This document shows, in pieces, positions 47,513 through 59,861 of a DNA stretch of 64,000 bases (the stretch's first letter is position 1; each line of letters opens with the position of its first letter). The notes beneath the pieces were generated by a model that ran no database searches, was not told the DNA's origin, and saw only the letters and a list, made by a program, of their open reading frames with translations. The DNA comes from Hsuehochloa calcarea (taxonomy: Eukaryota; Streptophyta; Magnoliopsida; Poales; Poaceae), in NCBI GenBank assembly GCA_036346395.1, contig CM070596.1, positions 22,172,177 through 22,236,176 of the forward strand. The letters run 5' to 3'. The translations under genes were made by a program, and so were the position numbers.

Positions 47513-49644
47513 TGTAATACTCCGGAAATGATCGGTAGAAAGAAAGAGGTCGGAGAGAGCGAAAGAAATTGTTTTCAGCGGAAAATTCCATTTGTCGGGG
47601 GGGTATTCGTTAATATCAGGCAACCTTTGGGCGCGATTCGCGACCCAGAGGCCCATAGTGGGCCGCCACCCACCTAGGGGCGGCCAAGGGGAGCACCCTT
47701 TCCCCCCCAAACCCTATTCCCTCCCCTTTTTCCCCCCCAAGCCGCCTCTCCTCCCCCTTGTGCCGCCCCCTCTCTTCCTCCCCTCCTCCTAGGCGCCTCC
47801 CTCTCCATTGGTGGCTGCCATTGGAGATCCCCGGAGCTGCACCCCCCGTCTTCCAAGTGTTCCTCTTCGGTTCTTCCTCCATGGGCGATTTCATTCCAAT
47901 CGGGTTCGTGGAGTTGGAGCTAGCCAAAGAAGGAGAGGGAAGACTTTGGGAAGTTGTTCTTCATCGTTCTTGGGTCTACAAGGGTAACGAGACCCCATCG
48001 CTGTTTGATTGCGTTAGAGTTGTCGATTCCATGTTTTTGATAGTATTGCGTAATCTCTGTTAGTAGATCGGTTCTGTACAGTATGTTGCAACTCGGTTTT
48101 GGGTGTCTTAGAGGCAGAATTGGATGATTTCGCCTTCTAGAGTTTTGTTCCTTATTTCATTAGCTTTCTTTTGGCACCTGGATCACGAATTTTCACCCAG
48201 TAGATTAAAAGTTATGGCTGTTTTACTACGCGCTGGTCTGTCTGTCAGAACTGATGGGTATAGTCGGTTGCACCTAGGTTTTGATCTAGTTAGAGTCAGA
48301 ATCAGGTCGGCCACCCAACTAGGTTTTTGAAGATAATTTCACCATGTTTCCAGGCTGATAAAAATCACTTTATTTGGTTCAGTGGTTTAAAAGTTATAGC
48401 ATTTTCTTTAGGGCTGTTCAGATTTCTGGGCAGACTGCAGTTGTAGTTTTTCAATGGATGGTTAGACCTCTGTAATGGCCGAATTAGAGTTTACCATCAA
48501 CTAGAGTTTTGTAGCCTGTTAAGTTAAGAAAATTTGAGCACTGGTTTCAGGTCTTTTGGACTTACGGTTTTTTATTGGTGAATTTTCTAGTAAAACTGCC
48601 AGATTGGGGTTAATTGAAATGATTGGGTAGATTGATCAAATTGAACTTTTATTTGGTTAGTTTGGTTAGAGATTGAGGAGGACACGTGTAGCATTTTCAT
48701 ACTCGCTTGTCCTCATTTCCATTATTTTATATTGTAGGCGGTGAAGCGGTGAGTGGTGGGGTAACTCAATTACCTCCCAACCCGTTCTGCAAGTGGCAGT
48801 AAGTAAATTGTATTCAATGTTTGATGTCATGTATGATGTGTGAATGAATGTTTACATTTGTTCGTAATTGTAGATGAATGCCATGTGTTCTTTTCATTTA
48901 TGATTACTATTCAATATTGACATGTGATGATCATGACATGCATTCATTATTTTGGTAAGACCCATCAATTCCAAAGATGGGCATTTGAAATCCCATCAAT
49001 TCCAAGATGGGTGCGTGAGTCCACCATTCCAATGTGGGCCACGTTACGTGAGTCCACCATTCCAATGTGGGCCACGTTGACGATCGTGATGAAACGTTCT
49101 TCATACGAATACTTTAAGTGAACACCGACGGTGCTTCACTCGCTATACCCAGAGATATCTTTGATTATGTCCATTTCCTTCAATGCACCATCCCACTTCA
49201 TCCATTCATAAATTCGTTTCCAGTAGTTGTTCAAATTATGATTGTGATATATTGCGCAATGTATGCTTGATTGTTACATACAGTTGTTTGCTGAGTCTTT
49301 GGCTCATTCTTGCTTTATTGTCTTATTTAGGTAAATGACAAGGAGGAATGATCTTGTGGAGGGTAGTTCATCACGATGCACTCACTATATTATATCAAAC
49401 AACTTGAGGACTTTTAATGTCTTTATTTATGATTTGAGTTGCTTTGTAATAAGCCAACATGGCCGTGTTTACCATATGTTGCTGAACTGTTTACTTCCAT
49501 TTCGTTGATTAAGACTTGAGGATGAATGCTTGTTTTCATATATTCACAATAATCGCTTCATTTTGTTATGCTACTTGATGTTATTCATGTGAAGAGTAGA
49601 GTTTGTAGGTGACATCTTGACTTCCTTATAGTCAGGGTGTTACA
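47513..49644 (+). mobile_element. LTR family C, solo, plus orientation
   Basis: It starts TGTAATACTCCGG and ends AGTCAGGGTGTTACA, with the perfect duplication GGCGG at 47508-47512 and 49645-49649. It is 2132 bases with no coding motif, only short open frames from a GC-rich block at 47640-47860. Direct repeats of a 32-base unit starting GTGAGTCCACCATTCC lie at 49015-49077. Confidence 0.85.
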
Positions 49645-49737
49645 GGCGGTTTGACCGGCTGTTGGTTGGTGGTCAGACCTGGAATCCCTATTTTTTACAA
49701 TTCTCTTCCAACAGCTAGTTTCTTGTGTGGGGGTATA

Positions 49738-51774
49738 TGTAACACCCCAGCCCAGCACGAGTCTAGGATGCTACGAAAACAACAAAGTATAAATTAAGGT
49801 CTAAGATAGCAATGTTAAAATCTAAGGTAATAAACTAAATTTTGGCAGAACCTCCTTTGTATAGTCAAATATACATGAGGTAGAATCAAGTGTCAACAGC
49901 ATAACAATTATTTTAGATATCTAACTGGAATCATAAACAAATTAGACATCAAAATACCATAATTAACTCCATTACAATGTAGCGGAATCAAGAAGGTAAA
50001 TTCTATATATAAAAAATCCCTAATGCTTTGCTCAAGTGTGAATTCAAAGACCAAATTTATTCAATCATGATCGTGTGTGGAAGTCTGCGATAATTCATAT
50101 CTCTAGTCCTTCCCATGCATGACGTCCACGCAAGAGTTACCTAAAATAAAAACAACAACAAGGGTGAGTCCATGACTCAGCAAATGAAAACAGCCCAATA
50201 AAATAATTTGCAACCTTTTCACTATAAAATAATTTGCAACTTTTCACTATAAATCATGTCAACTGAATGCATATTTTATTTTATCTTTGCATATACCGGT
50301 ATTGCGGAGTATGCATCCGTCGATGCATACCCATCATGCATGTGCCTTCTAGCACAGGGACCATAAGCCTACACTCCATGAGTGTAGGGACCATAAGCCC
50401 GTCCAATCATGACGGGGACCTCAAAAATCAATACTTGGCCTCCGCAAGGCCAAGCCTCAAGGTTATCAACATGATGCATATGAATCATCTCAATTATTCA
50501 ACATAAATATGTAATATACCAGTTGTGACATCCTTGAGTAAAAAATCTAACATAAACATGTAACAATCCATTGGTGGCATTCATGAACAAAAACATAACC
50601 ATAACAAATACTCAAGCGTTCACCACAATAATGCTACCGATTGATTTCACTTGCCTCAACCGTGCGAAGCTTGATGACGTGAAGAGGGTGCTGCCCCCCG
50701 GAACCACACCACCGCCTGAACAATTTTGTAACAATCTTAATAAAAAGGTACTTCGGAACATAACATTGCTAGAAATAATATTTGACAAGCTATGCTTCTA
50801 AACGCGGCCTAAAACTTTAACTCCCATAAACAGCAAACTGTCCCAGAATGGGACAGTCCCTTCTAAAATTCATAACTCCCTGTAGGATTAACCAAATTTA
50901 ATGATCTTTAATCCCCTGAAAAGCTTACAAACTTTCCCACGAAAACCTAGTTGGCAAGGTCCCCATATTCTATCTTCTTCTACCCCTACTAAGCAGATCA
51001 ATCAACCCATTAAATCTCGTCAGAGGTTCTGGACAGCGAGAATAAAACCTACGTAACTTCCAGTACAAACATCCAAAAAATATGTTTGTTACCTCTCTGG
51101 AAAGCTTACAAAAATTCCTACAACTTTCATGTTGGTTCAGTTCCCTAAAAAATCATTATCTAATTCCTATTAAACAATTGTTACGATCTGTCAGAATCCC
51201 GACTAAAACCTAGAACAGCAACATTGCAAAAATCATAACTCGAGATCCCCAACTCCAAATTAAGTGATCCAAGACTTTATGGAGAGCTAGAGCCGGTACC
51301 TACAACTCTCTAGGAGACATTCTAGTCAGAATCCACCGTTAACTACCCCAAAACAAGCGATCTCTACAGACTGCCAGAATCAATCTGCTACCAGTATCGC
51401 CTAATCACAAAAATGAAATGCCAATCTAACGGGATTAGGAGGACTACCTTTGAAGACATGCTAACCCGTTGATTTCTCAGCGAGGTGCCAGACCAGGGAG
51501 GAGAGGAGGAGGCGGCAGCCAGGTGGGAGAGGGGAGGAGGAGGCGGCGGCCAGCAGGGAGGGAAGGGGTGGCGAGTGGGAGTGGGGAGAGGCGGCTAGGG
51601 TTTGGGGAGGGCACCTGCGACCCCTCTTGGGCCTCTTGGGCCGCGGCCCAAAGCCCAGGTTGTCGGGAATTCGCAGGAATCCCCTCGAAAAACTGAAAAT
51701 TCCATTTTTTTTTCTATTTAATATTTTCTCCCGAGTACTCTTCTAATTATCCGAATAAATTTCGGAGAATTACA
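49738..51774 (-). mobile_element. LTR family C, solo, minus orientation, in the TATA box of LTR B
   Basis: It starts TGTAACACCCCAGCC and ends GGAGAATTACA, with the perfect duplication GTATA at 49733-49737 and 51775-51779. Its minus strand begins TGTAATTCTCCG, like the plus copy at 47513, and ends GGGTGTTACA. It is 2037 bases. GGAGGAGGCGGC-type repeats at 51480-51600 lie near its minus-strand start. Confidence 0.85.
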
Positions 51775-52501
51775 GTATAAATACCCCTTGTGCTGGTTGT
51801 GGGAGGATGCTTGTGACATTTTCGTTCCCCTGAGCAAAGAGCAAGCCATCTCCTTTCCTTTGTGGATGTGCTGTACTTAGTAAGCATAGAGAGCAAAACC
51901 CTAGTGCATGTATTACATTAGGTGGTGGATTTAGTATCCATTGAGTTTAGACACTTGATTTGTTCAAGTGAGCGTCTCTGACTTGTTACTCTTGGTGTTT
52001 ACCGACACCTAGACGGCTTGGAGGAGATGTGCCAGTGACCTTCTCAAAGAAGTTTGTAAGAAGACCCAGACGATTGTGAGTGACTTGGTGCTCGCCATCT
52101 CCGGAGTGGAGGAAGAGCAACCCCGAGTGGATTCGAGGTATAGGCTTAATTTGTGGAGCCGCTCTAATTCGTTTGGACTTACCTCAATACGAACTAAGGG
52201 AAACCGATAAGTTTCCGATCACCACGGGAAAAAGTTCAAGTGTTCATGTGGTTTGCTTTCTTGAGCTTTACCTTATTGCAATTTACATTTATAGAATTAA
52301 ATTGTTTGCTTGTCTTAGGTTTGCAATCCTTGTCTTAAGTTTTAGCTTGTTGGTGCACTTAGTTAAAACTAGTTGATTTATGTTTTAATTAAGCAAGACC
52401 GATTTGATTTACAATTTCGCATAAAACTCGATTTTAAACAAAAGAATTTTTAAAACCGCTTATTCACCCCCTCTAGTAGGCCTCCTTGATCTTACATCCC
52501 C

Positions 52502-53808
52502 TGAGGCGAAGACGGGGGCGTAGGGATGAATAGCGGTGATCGGGACCAGCGGGGGTCTGGAGGGCGGCGATGATCGCAAGTAGAGGAGGCGGAGGCAGGG
52601 GTGTATGTGTCGACAGCTGTCGGGAGCCTGGAGGGCAACGGTGACCGGGAGTAGCGGAAGATGAAGAGTCGATCGACGACGTCAGGACGTGGCGATGGGA
52701 TTGGCAGGAGGAGTGGAGGTGTGTTGGGTCAACCAAGCCGCTTCACGCCAACACGCATGGGACGAGGGAGGAGCGGGCTAGGGTTTCCATCTTTGGACCC
52801 TATTTATTCGGTGGCAAGGGTGGGCAATTTCCACCAACTTTTAGTGGCAAGCATGCAAGTCCATAAAAAGCCCAAGAAGTAGGGGTGAACCCTCCCTTCG
52901 GGCATGGTCGGGCTACCACTCGAGCTCCCCTCTGGCCGGACCCCCTCCCATACGGCTAGACTTCAGACCTCGACATCTACGACACATTCGGTCGACGGCC
53001 GGCGAGGAGGAGGTTGCCAAAGCACCAAGTGTCGAGCGGAGGTTGAAGAGGAGGCTGCTTTGTGGTCGTGGCCTCGTGGGCTTTATTTAATTGCGCCTGA
53101 CATGGCCGACCTCTATCCATTAGAACACACTACTCACAGCCGCACTGTATTTTTCTCACATGCTCACGACCTCCTCTGCTCCTCACTCACGAGGCTTAGT
53201 CCTCTCCTCCCCTAACCCTAACCAAGGGCTCAGGCTGTCGGGTGCGCAACGAGGTAGCAAGACAAAGCAAATATGGGTTTTTGGTCCACGCTTGTGACTC
53301 CGCCCTATTTAAAATTTAGTCCTGGGTCCTCCTCTGCCCACTAGCTTCATCTTTCCTGTGGACTTCAGCTATGACTTAGTCGTTAAAATACTCATGCTAT
53401 GAATCTAGGCCCATCGGGGCTTCCGACTTTTCCAAAACTGAACCTTAGAACTCCCAAACAGGCCCTTCCACGTGCTCTCAGCTCCTTGTACCCCCCACAG
53501 AATCCCCCCCGTTTTCCGATCCGAACGGACTCGAAATCCCCCTCCCTAAACAACCCAACCCAACCCAACCCGCCTCCGTTTCCCGTCCGATCTAGAATCC
53601 TCTCCGGAATCTGGATCCCAAACGGCCAAACGAATACCTCCTCCCTCGGAAACAAAAACAGCCAGGACGGGTCCGACTCCGATCCAAAGTCCCAAAGACC
53701 CAAACCCACCACCACCAGCCACATCACACGCCCCATTCCAACCCGAACAGTACCGGGGGACACTTCGAATCTCAAACCCACCACCAAACCCTAGCTCTAG
53801 CACCAGCC
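52502..53808 (+). promoter_or_regulatory. Upstream region of the DEAH-box helicase gene
   Basis: No gene is supported. From 52502 to 52880 purine-rich GGGATG/GGCGG repeats continue the sequence that lies left of 26421. Around 53390-53800 the sequence is C-rich with AACCCAACCC repeats (53547-53572) and the CTAGCTCTAG stretch just before the start codon, consistent with a 5' UTR. No TATA box is obvious in the expected position, which is common for housekeeping genes. Confidence 0.4.
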
Positions 53809-56800
53809 ATGGCGCCGACGGCGGCGGCGGCGGGGCCCAGCGACGACGGGCTCCGGAAGCTCGAGTATCTCTCTGGTCTCCAAGGTGTGTTCGGAGCTGG
53901 AAACGCACATCGGTGTCGGCGACAAGGTGCTCGCCGAGTTCATCACCGAGCTCGGCCGCGACTCCGCCTCCGTCGCCGACTTCGACGCCAAGCTCAAGGC
54001 CAACGGCGCCGACCTCCCGGACTACTTCGTCCGCACGCTCCTCACCATCATCCACGCCATCCTCCCGCCGCAACCCCAGAACCCTAGCTCCGCCCCGTCG
54101 CAGTCCAACGCCGGCAACTCCATGTTCCCCGCGCTCTCCCGCCCCGACGACCACGACCACGCTCGCAACCTCCGCCTCGAGCTCGAGCGCGACGCCGATG
54201 TGGCGGCGGCGGCCGCCCCCGCTAGGGACGATCGCGACCGCCGCCGGGACCGCGGCCATGACCGCACCCGCGACGACCGCGGCCGGGACCGCGACCATGA
54301 CCGTGGCCATGACCGAGAACGTGACTGCGGCCGCGGTCGCGAGAGGGATCGAGACCGTGGCCGTGACTATGGCCGTGATAGAGACCGGGAGAGAGATCGG
54401 GATGGTGACCGGCGGAGGGACCGGGACTGCGACCGCGAAAGGGACAGAGACATGGACAGGGATACAGGCAGGGGCCAAAGGAGGAGCAGGAGGTATGAGG
54501 ATGAGGAGGAAGAGCAGGAGAGGGGTGGAGGAATGAGGAGGGAGGGTACTGATGCGAATTCCAGTGGGGAGCCGGAGCTGTACCAGGTGTACCGGGGGAG
54601 GGTGACCCGGGTGATGGATACTGGTTGCTTTGTCAGGCTTGAGGATGTACGCGGCGGCCGTGAGGGGCTTGTTCACATCTCGCAGATGGCAAGCAAGCGG
54701 GTGGCCAATGCAAAGGAGGTGGTGAAGCGTGATCAGGAGGTGTATGTGAAGGTGGTTTCGGTCAAGGGGCAGAAGTTGAGTTTGTCAATAAGGGATGTTG
54801 ATCAGGATACAGGGAGGGACCTCCTGCCAATGCAGCGTGGTGGGGATGATGCACCAAGGGCGAACCCATCTGGCGGTGGTGGCGGTGGTGGGGGGTCTGG
54901 TAGAAGGTTGGGTCTGTCAGGGATTATGATTACGGAGGAGGATGAGACTGCACCCACATCGCGGCGGCCACTCAAGCGGATGAGCTCACCGGAGAGGTGG
55001 GAGGCGAAGCAGCTGATTGCTGCGGGTGTTCTGGATGTGAGGGATTACCCAATGTTTGATGAGGATGGGGATGGTATGATGTACCAGGAGGAAGGTGCAG
55101 TGGAGGAGCTGGAGATTGAGCTTAATGAGGATGAACCAACATTCTTGCAGGGACAGAGCAGATTCTCAATTGACACATCACCTGTTAAGATTTTCAAGAA
55201 TCCAGAGGGTTCGTTGAGTCGAGCAGCAGCTCTCCAGACTGCCCTCATAAAGGAGCGGCGTGAGGTTCGGGAACAGGAGCAGAGAGCAATGCTGGACTCA
55301 ATCCCCAAGGATCTGAATCGGCCATGGGAGGACCCAATGCCTGATACAGGCGAACGACACCTTGCACAGGAGCTGAGAGGTGTTGGGCTATCAGCTTATG
55401 ACATGCCGGAATGGAAGAAGGAGGCCTATGGAAAGGCTTTAACTTTTGGGCAAAGGTCAAAGCTTTCAATACAGGAGCAGAGGCAAAGTCTTCCAATATA
55501 CAAGTTGAAGAAAGAGCTGATACAAGCTGTGCATGATAATCAAGTTTTGGTTGTTATTGGAGAGACTGGCTCTGGGAAGACAACACAGGTGACACAATAT
55601 TTGGCTGAGGCAGGTTATACCACAAGGGGTAAAATTGGTTGTACTCAACCTCGTAGGGTGGCTGCAATGTCTGTTGCTAAGAGAGTGGCAGAAGAATTTG
55701 GCTGTCGACTGGGAGAGGAAGTTGGTTATGCCATCCGCTTTGAGGATTGCACTGGGCCAGACACGGTGATAAAATACATGACTGATGGTATGCTTCTGCG
55801 TGAGATTCTAGTTGATGAGAACCTTTCCCAGTATTCGGTTGTCATGCTTGATGAAGCACATGAAAGGACCATCAGCACAGATGTTCTCTTTGGTCTGCTG
55901 AAGCAGCTTATTAAGCGCAGATCTGACATGAGGCTTATTGTTACTTCTGCTACCCTGGACGCCGAGAAGTTCTCTGGCTATTTCTTTAATTGTAACATCT
56001 TCACAATTCCTGGAAGAACGTACCCGGTAGAGATACTCTACACCAAACAGCCTGAAAGTGACTATTTGGATGCTGCATTGATCACCGTGCTGCAGATTCA
56101 TTTGACTGAGCCAGAAGGTGATATCCTTGTTTTCTTAACAGGTCAAGAGGAGATTGATTATGCATGTCAATGTCTATATGAGAGGATGAAAGGGTTAGGA
56201 AAGGATGTTCCGGAGCTCATAATTTTGCCTGTGTATAGTGCTCTGCCCAGTGAAATGCAGTCGAAGATCTTTGAGCCAGCTCCACCTGGTAAGAGGAAGG
56301 TGGTCGTTGCCACCAATATTGCTGAAGCTTCTTTGACCATTGACGGCATTTATTATGTCGTCGATCCTGGTTTTGCGAAAATTAATGTTTATAATTCAAA
56401 ACAAGGGCTCGATTCGTTGGTCATCACTCCAATCTCACAAGCATCAGCGAAACAAAGAGCAGGGCGTGCTGGGCGTACTGGACCTGGCAAATGCTATCGT
56501 CTATACACTGAAAGTGCCTACCGCAATGAGATGTCCCCCACAACTATTCCAGAAATTCAGAGGACCAATTTGGGTGCTACAGTTATTAATATGAAGGCGA
56601 TGGGAATAAATGACCTATTATCCTTTGATTTTATGGACCCCCCAGCACCTCAAGCACTCATTTCTGCTATGGAACAGTTGTACAGCCTTGGTGCTCTTGA
56701 TGAGGAGGGCCTTCTCACCAAATTGGGGAGAAAAATGGCCGAATTTCCACTGGAACCACCACTTTCAAAGATGCTACTAGCTAGCGTCGACCTTGGATGC

Positions 56801-58379
56801 AGTGATGAGATACTCACTATCATCGCAATGATTACAACAGGAAATATTTTCTACAGGCCAAGAGAAAAACAAGCTCTAGCTGATCAAAAGAAAGCCAAAT
56901 TTTTTCAACCAGAGGGGGATCATCTCACTCTACTTGCTGTATATGAGGCTTGGAAGGCGAAGAACTTTTCAGGGCCTTGGTGCTTTGAGAACTTTGTTCA
57001 ATCACGATCGTTAAGGAGAGCGCAAGATGTGAGGAAACAACTTCTCACTATCATGGACAGGTGACTATTTGATTTTCAATTGTTTGGACTAAAAGCCTCT
57101 GCTTATAATATGCATTCTTTTGTTTTGCTTGTAACTGTTCCTGGCATGCTTTCCCTTTTGTTATTTGTAGTTTTGCCTTATATCTAGGTCAATTTCTTAC
57201 CTTGCATATATTGTAAACTTGTTTTGCCTTTAAATGCTCTTGGGCAGTCCATTATACTTTTCAGTTCCTTCCAAGATATTTATAATGTTGAGATTATTGT
57301 TGTCAGCAATGGCCTGCCTAATCATTTCAGCATTTTTCTTATGTCTTGGTTCAGTTGAGATTTTCCTGAGTTGAATATTTTTTAAATTAGAATAGAAGCA
57401 TTCAGTTGGACAAAGAGGCACATTGCAATTACTTACCAATCTTGTCATCATGTTATATATTGCAGTACTTCGCACATCAAATCCAACTAGTATACCTAAT
57501 GCATATGCAGATGATTACGAAGAGATACATACTGAAGACCTGGCAAAAATCAGCTGTGTAGTGTAGAGGTTCACTAATTTGTACGGGTCTTAATTTTAAG
57601 AAAATTAGCGAAGTCTGTTAACTCCATACTATATTGGCTATTAAATTGGGTTGCATAATCCAAACAGTTTGGCCTCTACATAATATTAACTTGGTAGTGT
57701 GTTGATATTGATGGTTTCTGTGAATGTACTAGACTAAGGCAATATTGTGGACTGCTCTGTGATTTGAATCAATAGTACATAAGCTGTGCCTCCATCTTTA
57801 CCTACTGGTTTCTTTTTTGTTCAGACAACTTGCTTTTCTTGTTCAGATGACTTTTTACCTTCCACATTACCAATTCCATGCTTGAGGTGCTTGTGAGCAG
57901 GCTTGTTAGATCTATTTTATATTGTTCAGACACCTAGTTATGTTTTATGAGTTTCATCTATATGCTAACTTGCTGTTGTCTGCAGATATAAACTGGATGT
58001 TGTCTCTGCCGGGAAGAACTTCACTAAAATAAGGAAAGCGATCACTGCTGGCTTCTTTTTTCAGGCTGCCAGGAAGGATCCCCAGGAGGGATATAGAACC
58101 TTGGTAGAAAACCAACCAGTGTACATCCACCCAAGCAGCGCATTGTTCCAACGGCAGCCAGATTGGGTCATCTACCACGAGCTTGTGATGACAACGAAGG
58201 AGTATATGAGGGAGGTGACCGTGGTCGACCCAAAATGGCTGATCGAGCTGGCGCCGAGGTTCTACAAGGGGGCTGACCCAACCAAGATGAGCAAGAGGAA
58301 GCGGCAGGAGAGGATCGAACCTCTCTACGACAGATACCATGAGCCCAACTCATGGCGTCTCAGCAAGCGCCGAGCTTGA
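53809..58379 (+). CDS. DEAH5: DEAH-box pre-mRNA-splicing ATP-dependent RNA helicase (Prp22/DHX8/DEAH5 type)
   Basis: Prp22-type helicases release mature mRNA from the spliceosome after the second step; the protein acts in the nucleus. Two exons: 53809-57060 and 57986-58379, with a GT-AG intron of 925 bases (donor CAG/GTGACT, acceptor TCTGCAG). Start ATG 53809 in the context CAGCCATGGC. Predicted length is about 1215 residues when the frame is bridged. Order: N-terminal helical domain, an RD/RE dipeptide-rich region (about residues 140-225), S1 RNA-binding domain (about 255-330), helicase core with GETGSGKT, TQPRRVAA, DEAH (about 681), SATLDAEKF, FLTGQEEID, IAEASLTI and QRAGRAGRTGPG (about 883), then the ratchet and OB-fold parts. 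The end is EPNSWRLSKRRA. A frame break of minus two bases lies near 53870: the start reads MAPTAAAAGPSDDG...LEYLS in one frame and VCSELETH onward in another. Without correction the first in-frame ATG for the rest is 54122. Confidence 0.93.
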
Positions 58380-59861
58380 TGGTACCTGTATGATGTACTG
58401 TATGTTTGTTCGGCGCTGGTCGATCAAATCCCAACCGGAAATTTTGGTGTAACTGTGAATATTTATGCCCTGCTCGTATGCACTGCTACTTGTTAGGAGA
58501 GCAGGTATTGACACATGTAATGTAGTCTGTGGATGCTATATTTTCTTGAGACTGGTTCTACGATTTTCTTTTCGCATGACCGCTAATATTCAACGATTAC
58601 AAAGTGATTCACTTCGCTCTTGCTGAGATAATTCAGATATGCTGTTATTGACTTCTCATCGGCTGCTTATGAAGTTAATTTGTATGTTGCTGCATATGGA
58701 AACTTCATGAACCCTGAATTTGCTCATCACACTTTTTAAGCTCATTCTTGTGTGATCTTGTTTGTCGTGTTGATAGTCTCTCGTTATTATTTTGGGATCC
58801 CTATTATTTTTGATACTCTCTCGTTATTATTTCCAGTTCTGACTTATTAGGGACCTTGGGTTTTACTTCATGTGTGTTATGTGCATCATCAGGTAGGACA
58901 AGGCAACGCTACGGTGTTTTTATATCCACCAATCCAGAAGTCGTTAGTGATGACAATGGCAAGTGGTTTTTTATTCATCTTGATACATTTCATTACCTGT
59001 GGCCAGTGGAGTACATCCACCAATCCGGAAGCATGTGTAAAATTTCCTTAAAAGCAGATGTTTGTATGAAGTGCCGGAAAATATTTGGGAAAATCGATTA
59101 TTTGCCATGTCAAAGATTGCCACGTCGTAAAATGTCACCTTATTATCTGAAATAGTCGGCTTTTGTCACACAATAAGTATTCTCATTATTCTATTTTTAA
59201 AAACAATAAACACCTGACGTGAAATGGCAAAAGTGTGCCCCTGACCCCAAACCCACCATCTAACCCAAGCCAGACTCTTCAGGAGTTGAGCGCCTAACAC
59301 AAAAGGGAGCTCGCTACATAACCTGCCGTACACTGCTACCGTCGTGACATTTGAATGTAGAATTGATGTTATTTTTGTTAATTCGTTTGTCAGAGGAGGA
59401 ATAACTATTTTTATTATTTCGTTCGCCAAAGGGGGAAATACTATTTTTGCTGTTTCGTTAAAAAAACATGCTAAATAAGTCAAAAACTCAAGATTCCACA
59501 GAGAGGGTCTCAACTCCTAGGGATACTAGAGCAAACACATGATGAGCTCCTTTTAGCAGAAGTGGTAGTTCTGAAAATGATCTTCGCGTAGCTGCTCGCA
59601 ATTCACAAGCATGCGTATTGCGTATTGCGCATTGCATGAGGAACACGGGTAGAAAGTTGGTTCCAAGTGATGCGCTTAGCATGTAATCCACTGACACCAC
59701 TGTATTAGCAACGAAGATCAGAGCAAGAAGAACAACGTAGATCACGCCATGAATGTTTTGTAGGTACGAAATAAACAGAATACAAACAACGATTTATGTT
59801 TATGGTGGTCAATGACTATGAGGTGAACTCAGTCTCAAAAGGCCGCAAATAGTATCGAAAC
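58380..59861. other. Convergent intergenic region
   Basis: It holds the 3' UTR of the helicase gene and that of the minus-strand PELP1-like gene. A plus frame at 58856-59155 (about 99 residues, CVLCASSG and CMKCRKIFG) has no recognisable domain; it contains a direct repeat of ATCCACCAATCC (58925 and 59015) and is probably not a gene. AT-rich stretches with TTTTGTTAATTCGTTTG-like repeats lie at 59370-59460. Confidence 0.5.

Larger units (their letters stand above)
26426..52496 (+). mobile_element. Nested element B: pol-less SIRE/Maximus-like copia carrying six or more insertions
   Basis: The outer boundaries are LTR start TAAAGAATCTAGACC at 26426 and LTR end CTTGATCTTACA at 52496. The flanks are GCCCC (26421-26425) and TCCCC (52497-52501), a 5-base duplication with one mismatch. 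Components: 5' LTR part, copia gag with three zinc knuckles, accessory ORF2, polypurine tract and 3' LTR. No protease, RT or integrase of copia type is visible between gag (ending near 42800) and ORF2. Inside sit a CRM-type solo LTR, an unclassified block, a family-A LTR, a CRM-like element itself holding a family-A LTR, and two family-C LTRs. That the 26.4-kb LTR and the gag belong to the same element as ORF2 is inferred, because the 5' LTR is incomplete. Confidence 0.55.
46476..52496 (+). repeat. 3' LTR of element B with two nested LTRs
   Basis: It starts TAAAGAATCTAGACC (the usual TG start is mutated to TA) and ends CTCTAGTAGGCCTCCTTGATCTTACA. Removing the two family-C insertions leaves about 1.84 kb. 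The promoter lies at GTATAAATACC, formed by 49732-49737 joined to 51780 onward, and is split by an insertion. CGGTCnGACC motifs occur at 47205-47350. Confidence 0.75.

Noticed and set aside
47592..48063. Open frames in the GC-rich block of the first family-C LTR
   Set aside because: LTR sequence bounded by a perfect target-site duplication; no domain.
53546..54676. Long minus-strand open frame of 376 residues opposite the DEAH5 start
   Set aside because: It is the shadow of the GC-rich RD/RE-coding exon and has low-complexity Val/Ala/Pro composition without a domain.
57061..57985. End of the DEAH5 gene at 57064 (TGA after the MDR residues)
   Set aside because: The TGA lies within the GTGACT donor site. 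Splicing to 57986 restores the conserved Prp22 C-terminus.
58856..59155. 99-residue open frame as an independent gene
   Set aside because: No recognisable domain and repeated DNA inside it; position between two converging genes suggests non-coding sequence.
59166..59745. Minus-strand frames of 85-115 residues next to the PELP1-like gene
   Set aside because: They lie downstream of its stop codon and show no homology signal I recognise.
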